Below, piece by piece: positions 1 through 5,569 of a stretch of 8,763 bases of DNA. The notes beneath the pieces are model-generated. The model did not search any database. It was not told the DNA's origin and was given only the letters and a program-made list of their open reading frames with translations. Position numbers and translations under genes: made by a program. This DNA is from Planctomycetales bacterium (GTDB lineage: Bacteria; Planctomycetota; Phycisphaerae; SM23-33): NCBI GenBank assembly GCA_030592655.1, contig JAUVIQ010000134.1:1-8763 (forward strand). Reading direction: 5' to 3'. How positions within the stretch are numbered: position 1 is the first letter of the stretch; each line of letters begins with the position of its first letter.

Positions 1-1
1 A

Positions 2-1579
2 ACGCCGGCGGCACACCTGACGCGGTGGCAGCGGATACGAATGGCCATGGAGGAACTTGGCCCGTCCTTCGTAAAACTGGGTCAGATCGCCGCGACGCGC
101 CCGGACATGATCCCGCAGGAACTGTGCGACGAACTGGCGAAACTTCACGATACGGTCGCGCCTTTTCCTTTCAATCAGGCAAAGCAGACTGTGGAGGCTG
201 AACTCGGCGATTCGATCGAGGCAATCTTCGAGAAATTCGACAAAACGCCCGTAGCGTCGGCCTCCATCGCCCAGGTCCACAAGGCCGTCCTTCCTGCAAG
301 TGGTGAGCCTGGTCGAACCGCAAGTGGTGAGCCCGGTCGAACCGCAAGCGGCGAAGTCGTGGCTGTGAAAATTCAACGCCCCGGAATCCGCCGGACCATC
401 GAAGTCGATCTGGAAATCATGATGGACATCGCCGTCCTGATGGAAAAGTACCTCCACGGCCTGGACGCTGTTCACCCCGTCGGAATCGTCGAGGAATTCG
501 CCCGCACAATACGAAAAGAACTGGACTTCAGTATCGAAGCCGGACATATCGAACGCTTCGCCCGGAATTTCCAGGGTAACGACACCATATTCGTCCCGAA
601 GGTCTTCAGGGAACTGTCGAGCAGGAAGGTGCTGACGATGGAATTTGTCGAGGGGGTGAAGGTTTCGGACATCTCGGCATTACGCGAGGACGGGTTTGAC
701 CTGGAACTAATCGCCAGCCGGGGGGCGGACCTGCTTCTCGAACAGGTATTCGTCCACGGGTTCTTCCACGCCGACCCGCATCCGGGCAACATCCTCATCC
801 TTCCCGACAACGTCATCTGCTTTCTCGACTACGGAATGATGGGAACAATTTCGCCGCGACACAAGGACAGCCTCGCCGATATGGTAATCGGAATCGTCCG
901 ACGCGATGAAAAACAAATTACAAAAGCGGTCCTCGACTTATCTGTCGGCGACGAACCGGAAGCAGCCGAAAGACTCGAGGCCGATGTAGCCGACTTCATC
1001 GAGCAGCATTTCTACCGCTCGCTGAAGGACATTAATATGGGCGAACTCATCACGCAACTCGTCCAGTTACTTGTAAAGCACAGGCTGAGAATCATCCCGG
1101 ATTTCTACCTGTTGACCAAGGCGTTGGCGACCGCCGAAGGCAACGGCCGGAAACTCTGGCCCGATTTCGACATGATAAAAAATACCGAGCCGTTTGCCCG
1201 GAAAATTATGGCTGAACGCTTCAGCCCGAAAACGCTGGCGAAGGGCATGTACCGCTCCGGCATCGATTTGGGCCACCTGCTGCGGGATTTGCCCGGCGAC
1301 ATCAGGGAGATTGTCGCACAGATAAAGCGTGGGCGGATGCACGTCGAGTTTGAACATCGAGGCCTGGAGCCGATGCTCAAAAAACACGACCAGATAAGCA
1401 ACCGTATCGCCTTTGCGCTCGTTCTGGCCGCCCTGATAATCGGCTCGTCGGTGATTGTTCTTTCGGGTATTCCGCCGAAATGGTACGGCATTCCGGTTTT
1501 GGGAATCGTCGGATACCTCGCAGCCGGCGCGATGGGCTTCTGGCTGCTGGTGTCAATCCTCCGACACGGAAAGATGTGA
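2..1579 (+). CDS. UbiB/AarF/ABC1-family atypical protein kinase, 5'-partial
   Basis: The family (ABC1/ADCK/UbiB) has a protein-kinase-like fold and is tied to ubiquinone or other isoprenoid-lipid metabolism at the membrane; the exact substrate is unsettled. Residues are numbered from the ATG at 41. Visible motifs are KLGQ at 12-15, the Ala-rich nucleotide loop with SIAQVH at 75-80, the invariant Lys in VAVKIQRPG (K110), HADPHPGN at 243-250 as catalytic loop, and LDYG at 262-265 in the DFG position. Two C-terminal hydrophobic helices (about 456-476 and 483-506) fit membrane anchoring. The frame is open to the window edge, and its upstream residues (RWQRIR) continue family-like sequence, so the true start lies before base 1 and the ATG at 41 is internal. 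Residues 86-104 are a repeat-derived insertion (ASGEPGRT repeated) in the loop before the catalytic Lys. The gene is on the opposite strand to all others recognised. Family assignment is firm; the specific pathway is not. Confidence 0.93.
   Translation, partial: TPAAHLTRWQRIRMAMEELGPSFVKLGQIAATRPDMIPQELCDELAKLHDTVAPFPFNQAKQTVEAELGDSIEAIFEKFDKTPVASASIAQVHKAVLPASGEPGRTASGEPGRTASGEVVAVKIQRPGIRRTIEVDLEIMMDIAVLMEKYLHGLDAVHPVGIVEEFARTIRKELDFSIEAGHIERFARNFQGNDTIFVPKVFRELSSRKVLTMEFVEGVKVSDISALREDGFDLELIASRGADLLLEQVFVHGFFHADPHPGNILILPDNVICFLDYGMMGTISPRHKDSLADMVIGIVRRDEKQITKAVLDLSVGDEPEAAERLEADVADFIEQHFYRSLKDINMGELITQLVQLLVKHRLRIIPDFYLLTKALATAEGNGRKLWPDFDMIKNTEPFARKIMAERFSPKTLAKGMYRSGIDLGHLLRDLPGDIREIVAQIKRGRMHVEFEHRGLEPMLKKHDQISNRIAFALVLAALIIGSSVIVLSGIPPKWYGIPVLGIVGYLAAGAMGFWLLVSILRHGKM
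296..354 (+). repeat. 24-bp tandem repeat inserted in frame in the kinase gene
   Basis: Two 24-bp units (296-319 and 320-343) differ at one base (GAGCCT versus GAGCCC). A third, partial and degenerate unit (GCAAGCGGCGAA) follows. Each unit encodes ASGEPGRT, so the frame is kept. Family members usually run straight from the AVLP-type segment to the Lys motif with only a few residues between, so this is an insertion. The GGTGAGCCTGGTCGAACC core resembles short dispersed repeats I recall from environmental bacterial genomes; that recollection is unverified. Confidence 0.8.
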
Positions 1580-1590
1580 ACGGACGGCCC

Positions 1591-1604
1591 AATGCGAAAG
1601 CATT
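1591..1604 (+). other. Small GAAA-tetraloop hairpin after the kinase stop
   Basis: AATGC-GAAA-GCATT forms a 5-bp stem with a GNRA-type tetraloop 12 bases after the kinase stop codon. No T tract follows, so it is not a convincing Rho-independent terminator for the kinase gene. The rest of the 165-base gap up to 1744 shows only the terminator of the opposing gene. Confidence 0.35.
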
Positions 1605-1674
1605 AGTAACCGCTCCTTTGCAATCGCGGCTCGTAGGGCACATACCCCCCTGAACGCTTTTTCTCCACATCCGC

Positions 1675-1713
1675 AAAAAGCGCAAAAACAAGCCCGACCA
1701 CCAGGCCGGGCTT
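1675..1713 (-). terminator. Rho-independent terminator of the lectin-domain gene
   Basis: On the - strand AAGCCCGGCC-TGGT-GGTCGGGCTT forms a 10-bp stem (one G-U pair) with a four-base loop at 1690-1713. It is followed by G and TTTTT (1684-1688), then a second T run at 1675-1679. It lies 31 bases after the stop codon of the PEP-CTERM lectin-like gene. The + strand side lacks a T tract, so it serves the leftward gene. Confidence 0.82.
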
Positions 1714-1744
1714 GGAATCCTCTTACCCGCGCGTCATCTATCCA

Positions 1745-2578
1745 TCAACGCCCCCGCCGCTTACGCAATACGGCCAACCCGCCGAGTACCAGTAGCGACA
1801 GCGTCGCCGGTTCGGGAACGTACGTCCAATAGATAATATCGTGATTGGCCCAGGCGCCGCCAGTGGCCGATGTAAAACCCACGTAACCCGTACTCTGCCC
1901 GATGATGCTGGGAATATCAAGTCCGCGACTCAGAATAGCCTCATCCGGCCGATCACTGGTAAGGCTTATACGAGTCTCCAGCGTCGCGCCGTCGTAGTCG
2001 ATCCAGACGTACCACTTGTCGCCATCGTCGAGTTCGGGACCGGTAACGTCGGCAGTGAATGGAGCCCTAATTCCATGATTTGTCGATCCGTTGAGGTCGA
2101 TTCCGACATGACTCTGGCTGGGGTCGTTGTCACATGGGTTTAGCCAAGTGTCGAATTCGACACCGACACTTGCGTCGATCCCTGAATACCCAATGCCTTC
2201 CCCGAAGACGCCGCAGGCGGTGTCAGAGACTGACTGGACAACGAATACCAAGCCGTCGGCCCCCGGATTGCCCTCGCCCATATATCCTCCGGGATTGGTA
2301 ATGCGAAAGGTGAAAAATGTGCTGAAACTTGTAACGTCAACCATGGCTCTGCTGAAGGCGCTTCCTATCTGATCTTTCGCTGCAGGTGTTACCCGAAGGA
2401 CAGTACCATCGGTCGTCCCGGCTGTGGCTGCATCCTGGTTCAACGTAAGCCCCGTAGTATCCGCGAAACCATCGTACACAACCGCATCTGCCGTAACATA
2501 ATCAGCAAGAAGTACGCAAAGGCCGAGAGCCAACAAACATCTGGACAGTCTTTTACTACGGCTGGAAAGTATCCTCAC
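1745..2578 (-). CDS. Secreted PEP-CTERM protein with an L-type (legume-like) lectin domain
   Basis: The 277-residue product is probably an exported carbohydrate-binding protein. Residues 1-32 form a signal peptide: basic start, hydrophobic core CLLALGLCVLLA, likely cleavage after A-D-A at 30-32. Residues about 33-252 match the L-type lectin fold: FTFRI (89-93), GADGL (106-110, the sugar-contacting Asp), VGVEFDTWLNP (138-148, the Ca/Mn-binding E-x-D and Asn), VGIDLNG (158-164) and GYVGFTSATGG (231-241). The tail PEPATL, a hydrophobic stretch and RKRRGR is a PEP-CTERM signal, which in this system is handled by an exosortase. The GTG at 2578 is preferred because AAGGGG lies 6 bases upstream. The longer frame from GTG 2623 would start inside a promoter-like -10 and add an atypical N-terminus before the signal peptide. 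No exosortase is visible in the window. The ligand cannot be told from sequence. Confidence 0.9.
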   Translation of the reverse strand: MRILSSRSKRLSRCLLALGLCVLLADYVTADAVVYDGFADTTGLTLNQDAATAGTTDGTVLRVTPAAKDQIGSAFSRAMVDVTSFSTFFTFRITNPGGYMGEGNPGADGLVFVVQSVSDTACGVFGEGIGYSGIDASVGVEFDTWLNPCDNDPSQSHVGIDLNGSTNHGIRAPFTADVTGPELDDGDKWYVWIDYDGATLETRISLTSDRPDEAILSRGLDIPSIIGQSTGYVGFTSATGGAWANHDIIYWTYVPEPATLSLLVLGGLAVLRKRRGR

Positions 2579-2584
2579 CTTTTT

Positions 2585-2590
2585 CCCCTT
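2585..2590 (-). promoter_or_regulatory. Ribosome binding site that fixes the lectin-gene start
   Basis: AAGGGG on the - strand sits 6 bases before the GTG at 2578-2576. No comparable site precedes the upstream in-frame GTG at 2623, which overlaps the TGATATACT -10-like sequence. Confidence 0.6.
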
Positions 2591-2592
2591 AT

Positions 2593-2640
2593 AAGCGGGC
2601 TGGAGCGACAAAAAGTATATCACACTCTTTGCGATTTTTT
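2593..2640 (-). repeat. Promoter-containing direct repeat, copy 1
   Basis: This 48-bp segment is almost identical to 2679-2724 (about five substitutions and a 2-base length difference). On the - strand it carries an extended -10 (TGATATACT, hexamer at 2614-2619), but no good -35 at 16-18 bases; the nearest is AGAAAA- or CAGAAA-like. It lies about 36 bases upstream of the GTG start at 2578, so it could act as the gene-proximal promoter. Confidence 0.6.
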
Positions 2641-2678
2641 CTGTCTTCTGCCGAATACAGTATACTCCGCCGCTCCCA

Positions 2679-2727
2679 AAGCGGGCTGGAGCAATAAAAA
2701 GTATATCACACTTTACGATTTTTTCAA
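2679..2727 (-). promoter_or_regulatory. Promoter-like sequence in direct-repeat copy 2
   Basis: On the - strand TTGAAA (2722-2727) and TATACT (2700-2705) are separated by 16 bases, and the -10 is extended (TGA before it). This is the better of the two repeated promoter-like elements, because a TTG precedes the A tract in this copy. Transcription would start near 2693 and run through copy 1 into the lectin-domain gene. The repeat itself spans 2679-2724. Confidence 0.6.
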
Positions 2728-2744
2728 GATGAAAATCAGAAAAC

Positions 2745-2849
2745 TTAGGGGAAGGGGAAAAATGTATTTTCCTCAGCGGCGGTGAGTGGCAGCAGGTCGG
2801 GAAATTCCTGTTCTGCCAGTTTGACGAGTTTCTCGGCCTGGTCGGGCAT
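2745..2849 (-). pseudogene. 34-codon ORF, possibly the N-terminal remnant of a larger gene
   Basis: The frame begins MPDQAEKLVKLAEQEFPDL, an amphipathic, protein-like stretch, and ends soon after with an unnatural-looking ENTFFPFP tail and TAA. I recall planctomycete proteins beginning with a similar 'AEKLVxLAExxFPxLTxAE' segment before a longer body. If so, this is a gene cut short after about 25 codons. No ribosome binding site is visible before the ATG; an ACAGAG-type repeat lies 11 bases upstream. It could also be a real small protein or a chance frame. The surrounding gap (2579-2970) holds otherwise the duplicated promoter-like repeat, the single ACAGAG arm and a hairpin at the protease stop. 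Confidence 0.35.
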
Positions 2850-2860
2850 GTCTTTGTTTT

Positions 2861-2890
2861 ACCACAGAGTGCGTAGAGAACACAGAGGTT
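2861..2890. repeat. Single arm of an ACAGAG-type dispersed repeat
   Basis: ACCACAGAGTGCGTAGAGAA followed by CACAGAGGTT has the same periodic ACAGAG/AACACAGAG make-up as the arms at 3717-3745 and 3805-3833. No inverted partner is found nearby, so this looks like a solo copy. Confidence 0.6.
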
Positions 2891-2917
2891 GTTATTTTTT
2901 AGAGCATTTTACGAATG

Positions 2918-2977
2918 GATGTAGAAGCATGGAGGGCTGAAAATCGGTTATTAAACCGGCTCTACGTATTCTACATC
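2918..2977 (-). other. Imperfect hairpin spanning the protease stop codon
   Basis: GATGTAGAA (2918-2926) is the exact reverse complement of TTCTACATC (2969-2977). Inside lies a second 5-bp stem, CGGTT-ATTA-AACCG (2945-2958), with AAAAT on its left, which reads as ATTTT after the stem on the - strand. The outer arm contains the TAG stop of the protease gene (2971-2973). It may act as a weak terminator or 3'-end structure; the inner stem is short. Confidence 0.4.
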
Positions 2978-3690
2978 AGCGCTACGACGACATTATAGCA
3001 GGCGTGAGCGCCGACGGCGATGCCGAAGCCTCGGGCGACGTAGAGTGTGGCCAGGTACGCCCCGGCAATGCCGCGAAAGACAAACAGCCGAAAGTCGAAA
3101 GCGTCCGGGCCTATGAAATGATACAAACTGAACAAGACAGACGTGGCTACGACGGCCAAAACGGCGGAGGATTTCTTCGAGGCCTTCAGCAGGTCAACGA
3201 ATATCAGCATGACCAGTCCGATCCCGGCCAGGCGGAAGAGGAACTCCTCGTATATCCCGGCTCCGATTCCGGTGAGGATTTCAGCGGCCAATGCCTGGTC
3301 CGCCCCACCGGCAGCGAGCGACGCCGAGCCGATTATCCTCTCAGTCAGAATCGCCAGGCCAACCAGCGGCGCCATTTCGATTACACTTTCGGCCAGCGTC
3401 CCGCCAACAGCGCCGGCGTCGATGTGCCACTTATCCCGGCTGATGATGTGCCACGCCAGCAACACCGCGATAATCAACCCAGCCGGCAGGAACCTGGCAG
3501 CCACACCAAGATGCTCCAGCATGACGGCGAGGTGTTGCGGAGCCAGGAGGCGATCACTGTAAAAAACGGCACCGACCTCATAGGCGACCAACAGGGGGAG
3601 GACAAAGGCCAGGCAGTTCAGCGGACGATGCGTTTGGGCAAGATAATCCGAGGCCGATTTGCGAAAGCGACTTTTCTTCTTCGAGGCCAT
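2971..3690 (-). CDS. CPBP-family (CAAX prenyl endopeptidase-like) intramembrane metalloprotease
   Basis: The 239-residue membrane protein belongs to the CPBP/ABI family of glutamate-type intramembrane proteases (relatives of Rce1). The three motifs are present in order: EEFLFR (E148, E149, R153), FSLYH (F187 to H191) and HACYN (H229 to N233). About six hydrophobic segments are seen, near residues 25-44, 67-83, 105-120, 154-168, 175-193 and 205-233. A basic N-terminus (KKKSRFRK) precedes the first segment. Bacterial members are linked to bacteriocin self-immunity or membrane-protein processing, but no bacteriocin gene lies here, so the substrate is unknown. I choose the ATG at 3690. The in-frame GTG at 3723 lies inside the ACAGAG repeat arm and would add MAPFCPLYSVV. 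Neither start has a clear ribosome binding site. Confidence 0.88.
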   Translation of the reverse strand: MASKKKSRFRKSASDYLAQTHRPLNCLAFVLPLLVAYEVGAVFYSDRLLAPQHLAVMLEHLGVAARFLPAGLIIAVLLAWHIISRDKWHIDAGAVGGTLAESVIEMAPLVGLAILTERIIGSASLAAGGADQALAAEILTGIGAGIYEEFLFRLAGIGLVMLIFVDLLKASKKSSAVLAVVATSVLFSLYHFIGPDAFDFRLFVFRGIAGAYLATLYVARGFGIAVGAHACYNVVVALM

Positions 3691-3716
3691 AACAACAGAG
3701 TAAAGCGGACAGAAGG

Positions 3717-3833
3717 GGGCCACAGAGACACAGAGAACGCAGAGATTTACAGTATAAAAGAAGCAAAAAAAAGACAGAGGAAAACCTTTTTTAATTCTAT
3801 TTATTCTCTGCGTCCTCTGCGTCTCTGCGGCCC
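3717..3833. repeat. ACAGAG-type inverted repeat, 29-bp arms
   Basis: Arms at 3717-3745 and 3805-3833 match at 26 of 29 positions around a 59-base A/T-rich loop. The three differences are A versus G, which on the - strand RNA become G-U pairs, so the leftward transcript can form an unbroken 29-bp stem. Each arm is built of CAGAGA-like units, and a further CAGAGG unit sits in the loop at 3775-3780. It occupies most of the gap between tRNA-Glu and the protease gene. Confidence 0.88.
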
Positions 3834-3842
3834 ATTCAAAAC

Positions 3843-3917
3843 TGATCCCAACGGGATTTGAACCCGTGTTGCCGGGATGAAAACCCGGTGTCCTGGACCT
3901 GGCTAGACGATGGGATC
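3843..3917 (-). tRNA. tRNA-Glu (anticodon TTC)
   Basis: The 75-base gene folds into a full cloverleaf. The acceptor arms GATCCCA and TGGGATC pair at all 7 positions, with discriminator A. The anticodon stem CCGGG/CCCGG encloses the loop TTTTCAT, giving anticodon TTC at 3881-3879, and the T arm is ACGGG-TTCAAAT-CCCGT. No 3' CCA is encoded. It lies 97 bases downstream of tRNA-Lys on the same strand. Confidence 0.96.
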
Positions 3918-3931
3918 ATATATTAGTAGTC

Positions 3932-4007
3932 GGTAGCCCGTAGTCGGTAGTCAGTAAAAGAGATACTACACTAATTACCGGATACTGACTACTGAATACC
4001 GGCTACC
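3932..4007. repeat. GTAGTC-type inverted repeat between the tRNA genes
   Basis: Arms at 3932-3956 and 3983-4007 match at 22 of 25 positions around a 26-base loop. Each arm is made of GGTAGTC/CAGTAGTC-like units. It fills 76 of the 97 bases between the two tRNA genes and could form a hairpin in their joint precursor. Confidence 0.85.
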
Positions 4008-4014
4008 AATTCAA

Positions 4015-4087
4015 TGAGGGAGCTGGGACTCGAACCCAGAACCTACGCCTTAAAAGGGCGTTGCTCTACCAGTTGAGCTACTCCCCC
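4015..4087 (-). tRNA. tRNA-Lys (anticodon TTT)
   Basis: The 73-base gene has acceptor arms GGGGGAG and CTCCCTC (one G-U pair) and discriminator A. The D arm is GCTC-AACTGGTA-GAGC. The anticodon stem ACGCC/GGCGT has loop CTTTTAA, giving TTT at 4054-4052, and the T arm is CTGGG-TTCGAGT-CCCAG. No CCA is encoded. It starts 80 bases after the frr stop, with the gap filled by an inverted repeat. Confidence 0.96.
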
Positions 4088-4167
4088 CAGTCCACGGATT
4101 ACACGGATTACACAGATTACATGGATTCTTTTTTTTATCTGTGTAATCCGTGTAATCTGTGGACTGG
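4087..4167. repeat. GGATTACAC-type inverted repeat, 31-bp arms, filling the frr/tRNA-Lys gap
   Basis: Arms at 4087-4117 and 4137-4167 match at 30 of 31 positions around a 19-base loop. Each arm contains repeated 9-base units (CACGGATTA). The left end is the first base of tRNA-Lys and the right end abuts the frr stop codon at 4168. No T tract follows the stem on the - strand, so it is not a typical intrinsic terminator. Confidence 0.93.
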
Positions 4168-4728
4168 CTACGTTTCCATTACTTCTTTATTCTTTTCTTC
4201 GAGGATTTTGTCGATTTTCTTTCCATGCCCATCGGTCAGTTTCTGAACTTCATCTTTGCACTGCGTTACGTCGTCTTCGGTGAGCAGATTATCGTTCTTT
4301 TCCCTGTCGGCTGTTTTATTGGCGTCGCGTCGGATGTTACGAATAGTTACCCGCGCCTGTTCAGCCATTTTTTTCAGCTGCAACACCAAATGCTCCCTGC
4401 GTTCGCCCGACAACGCCGGGATCGGAAGGCGGATGACCTTTCCAGCCGTAGCTGGGGTGATGCCCAGTTCCGAAGACAGGATGGCCTTCTCTATCGATTT
4501 TATACTGGATGGGTCGAACGCTTTGATTACGATTGTGTCCGGTTCCGGCGCTGAAATCGACGCCAGCTGGCGAAGGTCCGTCGGTGAGCCGTAATAATCG
4601 ACCTTTATATGCTCGACCAGTCCCGCCGACGCCCTGCCCGTGCGGATCACCCGCAACTCGTCGTGAAAGAACTTGACGGCATGATCCATCTTCTCTTCAC
4701 ATTCCAGTAAAAGATCATCTATCGGCAT
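4168..4728 (-). CDS. frr: Ribosome recycling factor (RRF)
   Basis: RRF works with EF-G to split post-termination ribosomes in the cytoplasm. The 186-residue length is normal for the family. The N-terminal helix carries RTGRAS (29-34). The beta-rich domain II follows, about residues 35-105, including YYGSPT and the IRLPIP strand. Helical domain I then resumes with LSGERREHL (107-114) and VTIRNIRRDAN (127-137). The C-terminal helix is Lys/Glu-rich. The ATG at 4728 is preceded only by a weak GGGA; it lies 67 bases after the pyrH stop, within the standard rpsB-tsf-pyrH-frr order. Nothing essential appears missing. Confidence 0.97.
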   Translation of the reverse strand: MPIDDLLLECEEKMDHAVKFFHDELRVIRTGRASAGLVEHIKVDYYGSPTDLRQLASISAPEPDTIVIKAFDPSSIKSIEKAILSSELGITPATAGKVIRLPIPALSGERREHLVLQLKKMAEQARVTIRNIRRDANKTADREKNDNLLTEDDVTQCKDEVQKLTDGHGKKIDKILEEKNKEVMET

Positions 4729-4751
4729 GGCTATATCCCAGAAACAAATTT

Positions 4752-4835
4752 AACCACAAAGGACACAAAGAACACAAAGAAAAGAAAGACAATTTTTATT
4801 TTTTTCTCTTCGTGTCCTTTGTGGTCTTTGTGGTT
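4752..4835. repeat. ACACAAAG-type inverted repeat across the pyrH 3' end
   Basis: Arms at 4752-4780 and about 4806-4835 match at roughly 25 of 29 positions (AACCACAAAGGACACAAAG and related) around an A/T-rich loop. The right arm is coding for the pyrH C-terminus, the pyrH stop (4796-4798) lies in the loop, and the left arm lies in the pyrH-frr gap. Confidence 0.88.
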
Positions 4836-5569
4836 CGGTCTTTTTCTCCGTCCGATATTACGGTTCCTGCATTTTCGCCGGCGACGGCGGATTCGAGGTT
4901 GCCCGGTTTGTCCATACGGAAAACGATGATCGGAATGCCGGATTCCATGCACATCGAAACGGCCGATAAGTCCATCACGCCCAACTGCCTGGCAAGAACG
5001 TCGCCGTATGTCATACGGTCAAATTTTTTGGCGTCCGGGTTCGTTACGGGGTCGGCATCGAAAACGCCGTCCACTTTTGTCGCCTTCAGCAGCACCTCGG
5101 CCCCGATTTCGCAGGCCCGAAGCGCGGCGCAGGTATCGGTCGTGAAGAACGGGTTTCCCGTCCCGCCGGCAAGGATAACGACACGCCCTGCTTCCATGTG
5201 CTCTATCGCCCGTCGCCGGGAGAACGTCTCGCAGACACCGGCCATTGCTCTGGCCGACATAACTATCGCCGGGACCCCCCTGCCGACCAATGCGTCGCCC
5301 AAGGCCAAGGCGTTTATTACTGTCGCCAGCATCCCCATCGCATCGGCGGTCGGGCGCTCAATAACACCGGCGTCAGCGAGTTTCCTGCCACGGAAGATAT
5401 TCCCGCCGCCGACGACCAGGCCGATCTGCACGCCCATCTCACAGACGGTAAGCAGTTCGGTCAGAAAGGCATCAATTGCCGACGAGTCGATACCAAAACC
5501 ACCGGAGCCGCAAAACGCCTCTCCGGAAACTTTTATCAACACGCGACGATATGTTGCTTTTCTGTTCAA
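4796..5569 (-). CDS. pyrH: UMP kinase with a repeat-derived C-terminal tail
   Basis: The enzyme phosphorylates UMP to UDP with ATP; the bacterial form is an amino-acid-kinase-fold hexamer. Visible motifs are VLIKVSGEAF (10-19), VVGGGNIFRG (52-61), GTGNPFFTTD (136-145) and KATKVDGVFDADP (162-174). The family-like sequence ends around GTVISD (235-240). The last 17 residues, GEKDRTTKTTKDTKRKK, are Lys/Thr-rich, and from R245 they are encoded by an arm of the ACACAAAG inverted repeat, so the 257-residue protein is longer than the usual 235-245. No ATG start is available: the frame begins at TTG 5569, inside another repeat, with only a weak GGGA upstream. The N-terminus from there (NRKATYRRVLIKVSGEA) matches the family spacing. 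It is third in the rpsB-tsf-pyrH-frr cluster, 49 bases after tsf. Confidence 0.96.
   Translation of the reverse strand: MNRKATYRRVLIKVSGEAFCGSGGFGIDSSAIDAFLTELLTVCEMGVQIGLVVGGGNIFRGRKLADAGVIERPTADAMGMLATVINALALGDALVGRGVPAIVMSARAMAGVCETFSRRRAIEHMEAGRVVILAGGTGNPFFTTDTCAALRACEIGAEVLLKATKVDGVFDADPVTNPDAKKFDRMTYGDVLARQLGVMDLSAVSMCMESGIPIIVFRMDKPGNLESAVAGENAGTVISDGEKDRTTKTTKDTKRKK

Noticed and set aside
1556..1606. A 16-codon - strand frame (MLSHWAVRSHLSVSED) with AAGGAG upstream
   Set aside because: It is very short, antisense to the kinase 3' end, and its start lies in the GAAA hairpin; no independent support.
2574..2623. GTG at 2623 as start of the lectin-domain gene
   Set aside because: It lies within the TGATATACT promoter-like sequence, lacks a ribosome binding site, and would place 15 atypical residues before the signal peptide.
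3004..3861. A 285-codon + strand frame
   Set aside because: It runs antisense through the CPBP protease motifs, then the ACAGAG repeat, into the tRNA-Glu gene; the translation is polar low-complexity sequence.
4087..4167. Rho-independent terminator after frr
   Set aside because: The stem is strong, but on the transcribed strand no T tract follows; the tRNA-Lys gene starts at the base of the stem.
3717..4835. A CRISPR array made of the periodic repeats
   Set aside because: Units are 6-10 bases, degenerate and arranged as inverted arms without regular spacers, and no cas gene is present.
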